Origin: Desulfobacteraceae bacterium
GTDB taxonomy: Bacteria > Desulfobacterota > Desulfobacteria > Desulfobacterales > RPRI01
Assembly: GCA_011391695.1 (NCBI GenBank)
Contig: JAABQB010000032.1
Span: 1 to 34,738 of the forward strand
Direction of reading: 5' to 3'
Length of the DNA: 34,738 nucleotides
The notes under the pieces were generated by a model, which worked only from the letters and a program-made list of their open reading frames with translations, had not been told where the DNA came from and ran no database searches. Shown in pieces: positions 17,370 through 26,120 of this stretch. The position numbers and the translations under genes were made by a program. Positions within the stretch are counted from its first letter, which is position 1. The number at the start of each line of letters is the position of its first letter.

Positions 17370-18227
17370 ATGAAAAATTTTATTTTTGCAGCAAGTATGT
17401 TTGTTTTGATGATGACAGCATTTATGACATCAGCCGGTGCAGATGAGTCTGCTCCAGCCGCAGGCGCCCCCGCTGTTCAGGCTACCCAGGATAATTCGGC
17501 AACAGGAAGCGTATCAGCGGGCGTGTTCAACAGGTATATCTTTAGAGGTTATGAGTTGAGCGCGCATAGCGCAGTTATTCAACCCGCGCCGACTGTTTCT
17601 TATAAAGGCTTCGGTCTATCCATGTGGGGCAATATTGATACCGACGAACACCCGACCCAGTCTTTTGTCCCCGACAGAGAAGGGCAGAAAAGCTTCAATG
17701 AGACAGATCTTACACTTAGCTATACCTATAACATAGATAAACTTTCACTTACCGGAGGATATGTCTATTACGGTACAAAGTATACAAATGAGACCGAAGA
17801 ATTATTTGTATCAGCTACTTATGATACACTGCTAAAGCCAACATTGGCTATTTATAAGGACATCAATGAATATTCAGGGACATATATAAATCTTTCGGCG
17901 TCGAAATCATTTTCTGTCTATAAGGAGATCAGCCTCGATTTGGGAGCATCTGCAGGATATTTCGTTGGAAATGCCGACTACTGGAAAACTTATGAAAGAT
18001 CAACAGGCTCATATACAGGAAAGAAATACCAGGGATTCCATGATGGCATGATCAAGGCCGGATTCACCATTCCAGTTACCGAGAATATAGTGATACAGCC
18101 TTTAGTACAGTGCTGGTTTCCTATTTCAGGCGAGGCCAAGAGAACGATTGACGACAACTCGTACAACTTTAATGGAAAGCTCGATGATACTTTTGTTTAT
18201 GGTTTGAATGTCACACTGTTATTCTAA
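17370..18227 (+). CDS. TorF-family outer-membrane porin (Gcw_chp-like)
   Basis: I choose the ATG at 17370 because GGAG lies just before it and it begins a clean signal peptide (MKNFIFAASMFVLMMTAF, cleaved near SAGA-DE); the upstream in-frame start lacks both. The 285-residue protein then shows alternating beta strands. SVSAGVFNRYIFRGYELS is typical of the start of the TorF/TIGR02001 barrels, and the chain ends in a terminal phenylalanine (LNVTLLF), the outer-membrane assembly signal. Its position between a sigma-54 promoter and amt-glnK suggests that it lets ammonium or small amines through the outer membrane under nitrogen limitation. The substrate is inferred from context only. Confidence 0.8.
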   Translation: MKNFIFAASMFVLMMTAFMTSAGADESAPAAGAPAVQATQDNSATGSVSAGVFNRYIFRGYELSAHSAVIQPAPTVSYKGFGLSMWGNIDTDEHPTQSFVPDREGQKSFNETDLTLSYTYNIDKLSLTGGYVYYGTKYTNETEELFVSATYDTLLKPTLAIYKDINEYSGTYINLSASKSFSVYKEISLDLGASAGYFVGNADYWKTYERSTGSYTGKKYQGFHDGMIKAGFTIPVTENIVIQPLVQCWFPISGEAKRTIDDNSYNFNGKLDDTFVYGLNVTLLF

Positions 18228-18251
18228 AAAAAACTTATACGGAGGAAAGAT

Positions 18252-19742
18252 ATGAAACGGTTTGTAATAATAGGCTTATTAATTAGTATACTGTATCTCT
18301 TTTTTTCGGGCATGCTTTTTGCCGGGGACAAACTTGCAGAGGCACCTGTGTCAGATCAGGCGGTTGCCTCTGTGTCAGCTGCGAATGTTTCAGCAGCGCC
18401 GGCTGTGGCCGTCACTCAAGAAGCGCTGGATGCTCTGAAAAGCTCAATGCAGGTGGGCGTCGACACAGCCTGGGTGCTCTTCACCGCGTTTCTTGTTTTT
18501 TTTATGAACCTGGGTTTTGCCATGGTGGAGTCAGGATTATGCCGCGCGAAAAATACGGTAAACATCCTGGCGAAGAACTTTATCGTATTTGCTTTATCGT
18601 CGGCGTCCTTCTGGGTAATCGGCTGGGGACTCATGTTCGGCAACGGCAACCCTTTCGCGGGTCTGGAGGGTCTGTTTTTTGCGAGCGGCGCTGATAACAG
18701 CCCGGCCATGGGCGAAGCCTACAAGGGCGCTTACACCGCCCTTAACTGGACCGGCGTGCCTATGTGGGCAAAGTTCTTTTTTCAACTGGTGTTTGCGGGA
18801 ACTGCCGCGACCATCGTTTCGGGAGCTGTGGCAGAGCGCATCAAATTCCACTCCTTTATCGCCTTTTCATTTGTTCTGGTGGCCATTATGTATCCGATTA
18901 CAGGTCACTGGATCTGGGGCGGCGGCTGGCTGCAATCTTTGGGGATGTTCGATTTCGCCGGTTCCACGGTTGTTCACTCCGTGGGCGGTTGGTCTGCACT
19001 CGCCGGAGTGATCCTTCTCGGTTCCCGTCTGGGCAAGTACCGCGATGACGGTTCGGTTAATCCTGTCTTGGGGCACAACATGTCCACGGCGACTCTGGGG
19101 GGAATCGTGCTCTGGTTCGGCTGGTTTGGGTTCAATCCCGGCTCAACCATGGCTGTGGGCGACGGCAGCGCCATCGCGCACGTTGCGATCACCACCAATA
19201 CCGCCGCCGCAATGGCTGTTATCAGCTCAACCGCCACCTCATGGTTGCTGCAGAAGAAGCCCGATTTATCCATGATTATAAACGGCGCTCTCGCCGGCCT
19301 GGTGGCCATCACGGCGCCCTGCGCCTTCGTGAGCGTTGGTTCATCGGCCGTAATCGGCCTCATAGCCGGCGTGCTTGTTGTATTAGCTGTATTCATGTTT
19401 GACAAACTGAAGATTGATGACCCCGTGGGCGCACTTTCGGTTCACCTGGTAAACGGCGTATTCGGCACACTGGCGGTAGGACTCTTCGCCCAGGATAAGG
19501 TTACAGGGACGGCAACCGGCAACGGCCTTTTATTCGGAGGAGGCGCCAAGCTCTTTATTGCGCAATTGGTCGGCGTCGTAGCGGTTGGTGTTTTTACATT
19601 CACTGTCGCTTTCGCCGTATGGTACCTTATTAAGATAGTAATGGGGCTTAGGGTATCGCGTGAGGAGGAGATCGGTGGATTAGATCTCAGCGAGCACGGC
19701 ACAAAGGCTTATCCGGACTTCCAGGGTTTCCTTACAAAATAA
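18252..19742 (+). CDS. amt: Ammonium transporter with N-terminal signal peptide (second copy)
   Basis: The 496-residue Amt differs from the first copy. It has a signal peptide (residues 1-24), a ~40-residue Ala/Val-rich periplasmic lead-in, then eleven membrane helices as in AmtB. Pore histidines lie in TVVHSVGG and LSVHLVNG, and HWIWGGGWLQ and GWFGFNPGST are present. The tail RVSREEEIGGLDLSEHGTKA is the PII-binding segment. GGAGG precedes the ATG, 24 bases after the porin stop. GlnK follows 44 bases after its stop. By eye, the central part of the gene is more GC-rich than its neighbours, possibly a sign of separate origin. Confidence 0.95.
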   Translation: MKRFVIIGLLISILYLFFSGMLFAGDKLAEAPVSDQAVASVSAANVSAAPAVAVTQEALDALKSSMQVGVDTAWVLFTAFLVFFMNLGFAMVESGLCRAKNTVNILAKNFIVFALSSASFWVIGWGLMFGNGNPFAGLEGLFFASGADNSPAMGEAYKGAYTALNWTGVPMWAKFFFQLVFAGTAATIVSGAVAERIKFHSFIAFSFVLVAIMYPITGHWIWGGGWLQSLGMFDFAGSTVVHSVGGWSALAGVILLGSRLGKYRDDGSVNPVLGHNMSTATLGGIVLWFGWFGFNPGSTMAVGDGSAIAHVAITTNTAAAMAVISSTATSWLLQKKPDLSMIINGALAGLVAITAPCAFVSVGSSAVIGLIAGVLVVLAVFMFDKLKIDDPVGALSVHLVNGVFGTLAVGLFAQDKVTGTATGNGLLFGGGAKLFIAQLVGVVAVGVFTFTVAFAVWYLIKIVMGLRVSREEEIGGLDLSEHGTKAYPDFQGFLTK

Positions 19743-19786
19743 TAAATGTCGCGCAAGCGTCAATATAAAAAAGAGGAGAAAATACT

Positions 19787-20128
19787 ATGAAACTTGTAAT
19801 AGCAATTGTGCAACCTGAAAAACTGAGCGATGTTAAGCAGGCGCTCACCACAGCAAAAGTTGCGAAGATGACTGTCTCCAGCGTTATTGGATGCGGGTCG
19901 CAGGGCGGACATACAGAGTCCTACCGTGGCGCCGTAACCGAGATAAACCTCCTTGATAAGGTGCGCTTCGAGGTTGCGGTCAATGACGAATTCGTAAAAC
20001 CCGCCGTTGATGCAATAATCAAGGGCGCGCGAAGCGGAAAGATTGGGGACGGAAAGATATTCGTGGTTCCCCTTGAGGAGTGCATCAGGGTACGCACCGG
20101 CGAGACGGGAGCCGCTGCTATCGGCTGA
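19787..20128 (+). CDS. glnK: PII protein GlnK-type, lacking Tyr51
   Basis: This 113-residue PII protein probably gates the Amt encoded just upstream. The fold signature [20 protein letters not shown] is complete. The T-loop reads [14 protein letters not shown]: residue 51 is Thr instead of the Tyr that GlnD uridylylates. Tyr46 is present but is not the usual target. It should therefore respond to 2-oxoglutarate and nucleotides without GlnD control, unlike the GlnB at 12370-12708. GAGGAG stands before its ATG. It ends the porin-amt2-glnK unit and is followed by a hairpin. Confidence 0.93.
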   Translation: MKLVIAIVQPEKLSDVKQALTTAKVAKMTVSSVIGCGSQGGHTESYRGAVTEINLLDKVRFEVAVNDEFVKPAVDAIIKGARSGKIGDGKIFVVPLEECIRVRTGETGAAAIG

Positions 20129-20132
20129 CATC

Positions 20133-20174
20133 ACGGTCCGGTTCGGCTGCGCATAACGCACCAAACCGGACCGT
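20133..20174. terminator. 11-bp hairpin between convergent glnK and glnE
   Basis: ACGGTCCGGTT (20133-20143) pairs with AACCGGACCGT (20164-20174) around a 20-base loop. It begins 4 bases after the glnK stop and lies 30 bases beyond the glnE stop, so it can serve both strands. No clear T-run follows on either strand. Confidence 0.5.
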
Positions 20175-20204
20175 ACTCTCCCCGCCAAAAACATTTCATT
20201 TTTA

Positions 20205-23093
20205 TCATGGGTGTTTTGTTATTAATGTATCCCAGATTTTTATCACCTGTTCTCTGAGGTCTGCGAATCTGGAAGCCTCGACTTTGGCGGGTTTTTCCTG
20301 GAGGCTCAGCCTGTGAGCGGTCAAACGGTAAGTCAGATATGCTTCTTTTAAAAAGTGGGCGGTGTAATCATCAATTATCTTTGTCTCCGCGAGCGATTGA
20401 AGAATCCTGACATTGTCTGTCCATTTAGTTAACTCTATGTTTTCACTGGATTTTAAAAGCACTAGATATTGAACAACAAATTCGATATCAACTATCCCTC
20501 CAATATCCTGCTTCAGATCAAAGACCCCCTTTTCGGGTTTTAAGTGTTCTTTTCTCATTCGTTCCCGCATGTTTATAACTTCATCCCGGAGTTTTTCTTT
20601 ATCTCTGTAGCGGGCAAGCACCTCCTTCCGGATTTGCTGAAACCTTTCGGCAAGAACACTGTCTCCACATACAGGCCTCGCCCGGACAATCGCCTGGTGT
20701 TCCCAGGTCCATGCTTCATTCAAAAGATAATCTCTGTACCCTTCAATATGGCTGACAAGAAGACCGGAAACGCCACTTGGCCGCAGCCTCATATCCGTCT
20801 CATAAATCATTCCCGCCCGTGTATAGGAAGTCAGAATATGCACAACTCTCTGCCCAAGCCTGGCAAAAAACTGCGAATTTTCTATCAACCGGGCGCCATC
20901 GATAGTATGGCCGTCTGCTCCGGCATGGAGAAAAACAAGGTCAAGATCAGAATCATACCCGAGCTCAAGTCCTCCGAGTTTTCCATATGCGATTACCGCA
21001 AAACCCTTTTCACATTTTCTTTTATCCTGAAAGCAGCGCGGGGTACCGTGCTTATTAACAAGATGCCTCCATGAAAGATCAAGCACCTTGTCAATTATCA
21101 CTTCTGCAATATATGAAAGATGATCGCTGACTTTCATTAGAGGCAGGCTGCCGGTAACATCAGCAGCAGCAACGCGAAGAATATTAATCTGTTTAAATAT
21201 ACACAAATCTTCAATTTGATACTCCAGATCCTGAGAAGGAATCATTTCAATCCTTCTTCTTATCTCATCCTCAAGCTGAGGTTTTTGAGGGGGAATAGAA
21301 AGAGTTCTTATGTCAAGAAGTTCATCCAGAAGAACCGGATGCTGTGCAAGAAAAGAGGTAATCCATGAGCTTGAAGCAGCCAGCCTGACCAGATGTTTCA
21401 TGGCCATCCGGCTTTCCAGCAAAAGAGATAAATAGCATGTACGCCTTTGAATGGCTTTCAGCAGGTCTGTAATCCGGTTTAAGACTATAACCGGCTCTCC
21501 GGACATTCCGGTTTCTCTCAGCAACGAAGGCATCAGTCTGTCCAGTTTCTGCCGTCCGCCGCTGCTTAAGGCCCTTGTTGAAGGATCGTTTCGAAAATGT
21601 TTAAGCAGGCTGATTACGTCATCAGGACTTTCAAATCCTGCCGATATAAGAATTCTCTTATTCTGCTCTTCTCTGTTATGGAATTGCCAGACATCATATA
21701 AATCATTTTCAATTTTATCTTCTTCTTTCCCGTCGCCATTTTCTTTTGTTTCAAGAAGGTTGATGAAATGAGACTGCACCCTTGTCCTGTGTTTGCCGAG
21801 CTCTGATTTAAACAGTTTCCATTCTGTAAATCCCATAGATGCGGCAAGACATGCCCTTGTCAAAGGATCTTCCGGAAGTTCGTGTGTTTGCTGATCCGCA
21901 AATTCCTGCAGGCGGTTTTCAACAATACGGAGAAACAGATAAGCCTGTTCAAGTTCATTGCGGGTGTTTTTGGAAATATAATTATTTTCTGCAAGAATAC
22001 TTAATACCTTTAATGCATTGCGCTCCTGAAGAGCCGGAACCACGCCTCCCCGTATAAGCTGAAATATCTGGGCAAAAAACTCTATCTCCCGGATCCCGCC
22101 CGGCCCAAGTTTTATATTCTCTTTCATCTCCTTCTGCATCACCTGAAGGGCAATTTTTTTCTTCATATCCCTCAGGGACTCTATCGCACCGAAATCAAGA
22201 TATCTCCGGTAAACAAAAGGCTTGAGTCTTTTAAGAAGATTTTCCCCGGCAGCCTTGTCTCCGGCAACTATCCTTGCCTTTATCAAAGCATACCGTTCCC
22301 ATTCCCGCCCCTGATCTTGGTAATAGTCTTCCATGCCGTCAAAGTTCATAACAAGAGGTCCGCTCTCCCCGTAAGGGCGAAGGCGAAGATCGACACGGAA
22401 AACCATTCCGTCTGAAACTGTAGATCCTATGATATTAATTAAGCGTCTGGAAAGGCGGACAAAAAACTCTTCATTGCTGATCGTTTTTTTACCTCCTATA
22501 GTTTCGCCTGCTTCAGGATAGGCAAAGACAAGGTCAACATCTGAAGAAAAATTGAGTTCAAAAGCTCCCAGTTTACCCATGCCGATAACAACAAGTTTCT
22601 GGGGGTCCCCGTCAGTGTCTGTGGGGACTCCAAGCTCATATTTCATAAATTCATACAGCCAGGTAAGAGCGGAATCAATGCAGGCATCTGCAAAAAAAGA
22701 GAGATCCTTGACTGTTTCGCCAAGTCCTGCATGCCCGGCAAGATCACGCCAGGCTATTCTGATCATTTCTCTGGAACGGAATATTCTCAGCGTCCCTCCA
22801 AGGCTTTCCTCGTTTTTTTTGTCCGAAAAGAGGTCTGCTAATTTTTTTTCATATTCGTGATCAGCGTAAGATCTTTTAAGATCACCGCTCGTTAATAAAT
22901 CTGAAAGCACGCCCGGATTCCTTATACAGCTTTTTGCAATAAAATCGCTTAATACAAATACGGTTTTCAGTTCCAGAAGAAAGTCCCTATCGAGTTTGAT
23001 ATCAATTCCGGTTTCTTTCAGGGCTGCATGAAATGAATCTATTTTGTTATCAAGGAGAGGCAGAATTTCTTTTGGAATAGCAGGAAGAGGCAT
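20205..23093 (-). CDS. glnE: Glutamine synthetase adenylyltransferase/adenylyl-removing enzyme GlnE
   Basis: The 962-residue bifunctional enzyme adds or removes AMP on glutamine synthetase according to PII state and glutamine. It holds two nucleotidyltransferase domains. The N-terminal, deadenylylating one has GMGKLGAFELNFSSDVDLVF near residue 175. The C-terminal, adenylylating one has AYGKLGGLELGYDSDLDLVF near 695. Both keep the DxD metal-binding pair, and full length matches the family. GPGGIREIEFFAQ and DIGGIVDIEFVVQYL are the conserved helical motifs after each domain. It is transcribed alone, away from fumC, and converges on glnK. Its target residue is present in the GlnA here (Tyr398). 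Confidence 0.95.
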   Translation of the reverse strand: MPLPAIPKEILPLLDNKIDSFHAALKETGIDIKLDRDFLLELKTVFVLSDFIAKSCIRNPGVLSDLLTSGDLKRSYADHEYEKKLADLFSDKKNEESLGGTLRIFRSREMIRIAWRDLAGHAGLGETVKDLSFFADACIDSALTWLYEFMKYELGVPTDTDGDPQKLVVIGMGKLGAFELNFSSDVDLVFAYPEAGETIGGKKTISNEEFFVRLSRRLINIIGSTVSDGMVFRVDLRLRPYGESGPLVMNFDGMEDYYQDQGREWERYALIKARIVAGDKAAGENLLKRLKPFVYRRYLDFGAIESLRDMKKKIALQVMQKEMKENIKLGPGGIREIEFFAQIFQLIRGGVVPALQERNALKVLSILAENNYISKNTRNELEQAYLFLRIVENRLQEFADQQTHELPEDPLTRACLAASMGFTEWKLFKSELGKHRTRVQSHFINLLETKENGDGKEEDKIENDLYDVWQFHNREEQNKRILISAGFESPDDVISLLKHFRNDPSTRALSSGGRQKLDRLMPSLLRETGMSGEPVIVLNRITDLLKAIQRRTCYLSLLLESRMAMKHLVRLAASSSWITSFLAQHPVLLDELLDIRTLSIPPQKPQLEDEIRRRIEMIPSQDLEYQIEDLCIFKQINILRVAAADVTGSLPLMKVSDHLSYIAEVIIDKVLDLSWRHLVNKHGTPRCFQDKRKCEKGFAVIAYGKLGGLELGYDSDLDLVFLHAGADGHTIDGARLIENSQFFARLGQRVVHILTSYTRAGMIYETDMRLRPSGVSGLLVSHIEGYRDYLLNEAWTWEHQAIVRARPVCGDSVLAERFQQIRKEVLARYRDKEKLRDEVINMRERMRKEHLKPEKGVFDLKQDIGGIVDIEFVVQYLVLLKSSENIELTKWTDNVRILQSLAETKIIDDYTAHFLKEAYLTYRLTAHRLSLQEKPAKVEASRFADLREQVIKIWDTLITKHP

Positions 23094-23384
23094 AAGCGCC
23101 TTTTTATTTTTTTATTGGATTAGGTCTGTCCGCAATACGTTATCTGTTTTATATTTAGTGTCCTTCCGGAAATAAAGCCTGGACACGGTTGAGTTTCAAA
23201 GCCCAAACCAACATCTTCCCCCTCCACAGGAAATAATTGTTGCGGAAACGAAAGACAGGATTGACGAAATATCGGAAATTTCATATAAATAATAGAAAAG
23301 AGACTTCCTCGTGTCAACCATATATCTCTAAAGCCCTGTTTTAATCGCTTTTAACCGGGCTGGATAATGATAAAGGATTTTTTT
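23094..23384. promoter_or_regulatory. Divergent intergenic region glnE/fumC with leader hairpin
   Basis: This 290-base region should contain both promoters; none is unambiguous. An imperfect hairpin AGCCCTGTTTTAA (23332-23344) and TTTTAACCGGGCT (23349-23361) ends about 10 bases before the fumC ribosome binding site, so it would lie in the fumC leader if transcription starts upstream of it. Confidence 0.35.
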
Positions 23385-24767
23385 ATGAAATTCGTCAAGG
23401 AAAAAGACTCGATGGGAACAGTTCTTGTGCCTGAAAACGCCTACTTCGGCCCGCAAACTCAAAGAGCCATAGAAAATTTCTCTATAAGCGGTCTGACCCT
23501 TCCTTTATCCTTTATATATTCCCTTGCGCTTTTAAAAAAATTTGCTGCAATTGTTAACCACGAACTTGGCCTGTTAAGCGAACAGTTATTAAAAGCCATT
23601 ATTCAGGCTGCCGATGAAGTAACAGAAGGAAAATTTGATAGCCAGTTTGCGATAGACGTTTTCCAGACAGGTTCCGGAACTTCTACCAATATGAATATGA
23701 ACGAAGTTATATCATCAAGGGCAAACGAGATAATAACAGGAAGGAAGGGAGGAAAAAAACCGGTACACCCGAATGATCATGTTAACCTTGGCCAGTCAAG
23801 CAACGATGTTATACCTTCCGTTATTCATATTTCAGCTTCCGTTCTCATAAAAGAGCAATTGATTCCTTCTCTTGATTCTCTTTTAAAGGCGCTCGCCGGA
23901 AAGAAAAAGGAATTCAGGAATATAAAAAAAATCGGAAGAACCCATCTGCAGGATGCGCTTCCGATAACTCTCGGACAGGAGTTTTCAGGATATGCAAGGC
24001 AGATTGAGCTTGGCATATCAGGAATAAAATCTGCGCAGAAAACCCTTTCTGAACTTGCACTTGGCGGAACAGCGGTAGGAACAGGAATAAACACTCATCC
24101 TGAATTTGCAAAAAAAGTCATAGCCCTGATAGCTGAAAAAACGGGCATCCACTTTAAGGAGGCAAAAAACCACTTCTCAGCACAGGCAGCCCAGGACGCA
24201 TGCATGGAAACGAGCGGGGCCTTGAAAACTATAGCAGTAAGCCTTATAAAGATTGCAAATGATATAAGATGGCTTTCATCGGGCCCGAGATGCGGAATTG
24301 GTGAAATAAATATTCCTTCACTTCAGCCCGGTTCATCCATAATGCCGGGAAAAGTCAACCCGGTTATTCCTGAAGCAGTTATTCAGGTTGCAGCACAGGT
24401 AATCGGAAATGACACAACCATAATGCTCGGGGCCCAGTCCGGCAATTTCGAACTTAATGTCATGCTCCCGCTGATAGCCTACAATCTTCTTCAGTCGGTC
24501 ACATTTCTTGCCCGGGCGACAGAAGTCTTTGCACATAAGTGCATTTCCGGTATTTCCGCAAATGCCTTAAAATGTCATTCAAACATCGAAAAAAGTATTG
24601 CTCTTGCGACTTTTCTTGTTCCTTATATAGGTTATGATAAAGCTGCGTCTCTTGCGAAAAAAGCCCATGAAACAGGAAGGACTGTAAGAGAGATTGCTCT
24701 TGAAGAAAAATTGTTATCCGAAAAAATATTAAACAAACTCTTAAAACAAATAAAAACAGGAGATTAA
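23385..24767 (+). CDS. fumC: Fumarate hydratase class II
   Basis: I prefer the ATG at 23385 (460 residues), which has AAGGA at good spacing; an in-frame ATG six codons earlier has a poorer site. The cytosolic enzyme interconverts fumarate and malate. Fumarase/aspartase superfamily motifs are in order: GSGTSTNMNMNEVISSR, HPNDHVNLGQSSND, KIGRTHLQDALPITLGQEFS and the catalytic loop GSSIMPGKVNPVIPE. The GSGTSTNMN and SGPRCGIGEI segments favour fumarase over aspartate ammonia-lyase, but aspartase is the nearest alternative. Class II fumarases need no iron-sulfur cluster. The zinc-ribbon gene follows after 2 bases. Confidence 0.88.
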   Translation: MKFVKEKDSMGTVLVPENAYFGPQTQRAIENFSISGLTLPLSFIYSLALLKKFAAIVNHELGLLSEQLLKAIIQAADEVTEGKFDSQFAIDVFQTGSGTSTNMNMNEVISSRANEIITGRKGGKKPVHPNDHVNLGQSSNDVIPSVIHISASVLIKEQLIPSLDSLLKALAGKKKEFRNIKKIGRTHLQDALPITLGQEFSGYARQIELGISGIKSAQKTLSELALGGTAVGTGINTHPEFAKKVIALIAEKTGIHFKEAKNHFSAQAAQDACMETSGALKTIAVSLIKIANDIRWLSSGPRCGIGEINIPSLQPGSSIMPGKVNPVIPEAVIQVAAQVIGNDTTIMLGAQSGNFELNVMLPLIAYNLLQSVTFLARATEVFAHKCISGISANALKCHSNIEKSIALATFLVPYIGYDKAASLAKKAHETGRTVREIALEEKLLSEKILNKLLKQIKTGD

Positions 24768-24769
24768 CT

Positions 24770-24973
24770 ATGGAAAAGAAGCGCTACACAATAAAATCAT
24801 CGTGTCCGCAGTGCGGATGTACCGACTTAACCGTTTTATCACCTGAAGAGATCAAAAAGAAATATGGCGATTCTCCCAACATAGATATGGAGTGCAGTGA
24901 ATGCGTCCTTAAGTATTCTACAGATATGGAAAAAGCGTGCCCGGAATGGGACAAGGAATGCAAAATGAAATAA
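24770..24973 (+). CDS. Small zinc-ribbon-like protein
   Basis: The 67-residue protein has CPQCGC at 12-17 and CSEC at 42-45, the two knuckles expected for a zinc ribbon, with two more cysteines at 57 and 64. It starts 2 bases after the fumC stop with GGAG overlapping the fumC end, so the two are translated together. I do not recognise a named family. It may bind nucleic acid or a partner protein, or be a metal-binding accessory; nothing in the sequence decides. Confidence 0.7.
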   Translation: MEKKRYTIKSSCPQCGCTDLTVLSPEEIKKKYGDSPNIDMECSECVLKYSTDMEKACPEWDKECKMK

Positions 24974-24998
24974 CGCCGGCTTATTTTCAATCACCAAG

Positions 24999-25127
24999 GC
25001 CAATTGCATAAGTCGTCATTCCCGTGTAAACGGGAATCCAGAAATTTTTACAAGGTATTGAAAAGACTGGATTCCCACTTTCGTGGGAATGACAAATTCT
25101 TCTCTCTTTAGGACTTTTGCAATTGGC
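24999..25127. mobile_element. MITE-like element with terminal repeats and near-perfect target duplication
   Basis: GCCAATTGCATAAGTC (24999-25014) and GACTTTTGCAATTGGC (25112-25127) are terminal inverted repeats with one mismatch. Inside are two hairpin-forming arms, 25015-25041 and 25067-25093, which are inverted copies of each other (GTCATTCCCG...GGGAATCCAG). The flanks are TCACCAAG (24991-24998) and TCACCAGG (25128-25135), 7 of 8 bases alike, as expected for a target-site duplication. It has no coding capacity. A related internal arm pair occurs at 32816-32884. Confidence 0.75.
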
Positions 25128-25271
25128 TCACCAGGCTCGATAATTAACTATTGACAACACAGATGCAATAATTCAGAATTCTTTACAGGCCAGGTGGCTT
25201 CCAACAGCATATATTAATAATTGTTTCAAATTGTTAAAGACAAGAAAGACAAAGAAAGGATTGAGAAAAAG

Positions 25272-25748
25272 ATGAGTTATGACTTCAATGCAGATGATAT
25301 ATTCGAGATAGCGGAACAGCTCGAAAGAAATGGTGGAAAGTTCTACAGAAATGCAGCCGACAGCATTTCAGATCCTGCTTCAAAGACATTCTTACTTAAG
25401 CTTGCCGGAATGGAAGATGCGCATGAGAAGACTTTTCATGCCCTCAGAACAACTCTTACAGGGAATGAAAAGGCACCCACGATATTCGACCCCCAGGATG
25501 AGGCCGTCCTTTACCTGCGGGCGCTTGCAGACACCAGGGTTTTTTTTGAAAAAGAGACGACTTACACATCCATGAAAGAGATCCTCAAATCGGCCATAGA
25601 AGCAGAAAAGGATTCGATCGTTTTTTACCTCGGCATAAAGGATGCTGTCCCGGAAAAATCCGGAAAGAATAAAATCGAAGCAATTATTAAAGAAGAGATG
25701 GGGCATATCAGACTGTTAAGCAAAGAACTCGTCGGTCTGAAAAAGTAA
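25272..25748 (+). CDS. Rubrerythrin-like diiron (ferritin-like) protein
   Basis: I start at ATG 25272 (158 residues, MSYDFNADDIFEIAEQLERN); an upstream TTG would add 17 charged, unconserved residues. Four helices carry the diiron ligands expected for erythrin/rubrerythrin: Glu in EIAEQLERNGG, EDAHEKTFH, AIEAEKDSI and EEMGHIRLL. The C-terminal rubredoxin domain of true rubrerythrins is absent. Such proteins remove peroxide or store iron in anaerobes. It lies alone upstream of the regulator-hcp pair, separated by repeats, and could belong to the same stress response. No FNR-type box was seen before it. Confidence 0.8.
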   Translation: MSYDFNADDIFEIAEQLERNGGKFYRNAADSISDPASKTFLLKLAGMEDAHEKTFHALRTTLTGNEKAPTIFDPQDEAVLYLRALADTRVFFEKETTYTSMKEILKSAIEAEKDSIVFYLGIKDAVPEKSGKNKIEAIIKEEMGHIRLLSKELVGLKK

Positions 25749-25761
25749 TCTGCGAGAAGAA

Positions 25762-25800
25762 AAGGATTCCAGGGTTCAAGGGGCCAAGGATTCCAGGGAA
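25762..25800. repeat. Short phrase repeat (GGATTCCAGGGTTCAAGG type)
   Basis: The run GGATTCCAGGGTTCAAGGGG continues as CCAAGGATTCCAGGG. It belongs to the same low-complexity intergenic family as those near 14068, 29559, 29682 and 30487. Confidence 0.55.
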
Positions 25801-25848
25801 CCGAAGCAGCGAGTTCATCATTGATGACGTGTCAAAAAATTGAAATTC

Positions 25849-26120
25849 AGACGACTTTGTAAGAAGCTAATATGCAAGGCGCGCAAATCCTGAGGAATGA
25901 AGCGTACTTTTCGTACGCTGAGCCCTTTGAAGAACATCCAATTTTGTCCAAGTACAAGGAAGGCGATACTTTTAACCGCGGGAATACATTGAGTATTTCG
26001 AGGATTAAAATTTGAGCCTGACGCAGTAATCGGGCAAAAGGGGGTGTTATGCAAAGGGCTCACGCTGCAATGACGAAGGATGCAGTGCAACACAGCAGAT
26101 TAGCTTATTACGAAGTCGTC
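25849..26120. mobile_element. Palindromic repeat element, copy 1, interrupted by another element
   Basis: The outer ends AGACGACTTTGTAAGAAGCT and its inverted partner AGCTTATTACGAAGTCGTC bound the element. Its two halves match copy 2 at 26850-26977, including GCAAGGCGCGC, GAGGAATGAAGCGTAC, CAATGACGA and GCAACACAGCAGA. A 141-base insert at 25921-26061 separates the halves. The right end overlaps the 3' end of the Crp/Fnr gene and supplies its stop codon. Confidence 0.75.
25921..26061. mobile_element. Nested palindromic insert with 6-bp target duplication
   Basis: This 141-base sequence begins AGCCCTTTG and ends CAAAGGGCT plus one base. Its two halves are imperfect inverted copies around a small GAATAC/GTATTT stem near 25980-26000. 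ACGCTG lies immediately before it (25915-25920) and again after it (26062-26067), while the uninterrupted copy at 26850-26977 has ACGCTG once at that point. It therefore looks like a non-coding mobile insert. Confidence 0.7.

Noticed and set aside
18974-19405. 143-codon minus-strand frame inside amt2
   Set aside because: It is a long antisense frame expected from GC-rich third positions, and its sequence is low-complexity and unlike any domain.
23385-24767. Aspartate ammonia-lyase instead of fumarase
   Set aside because: GSGTSTNMN, HPNDHVNLGQSSND and SGPRCGIGEI agree better with class II fumarase, although the families share the catalytic loop.
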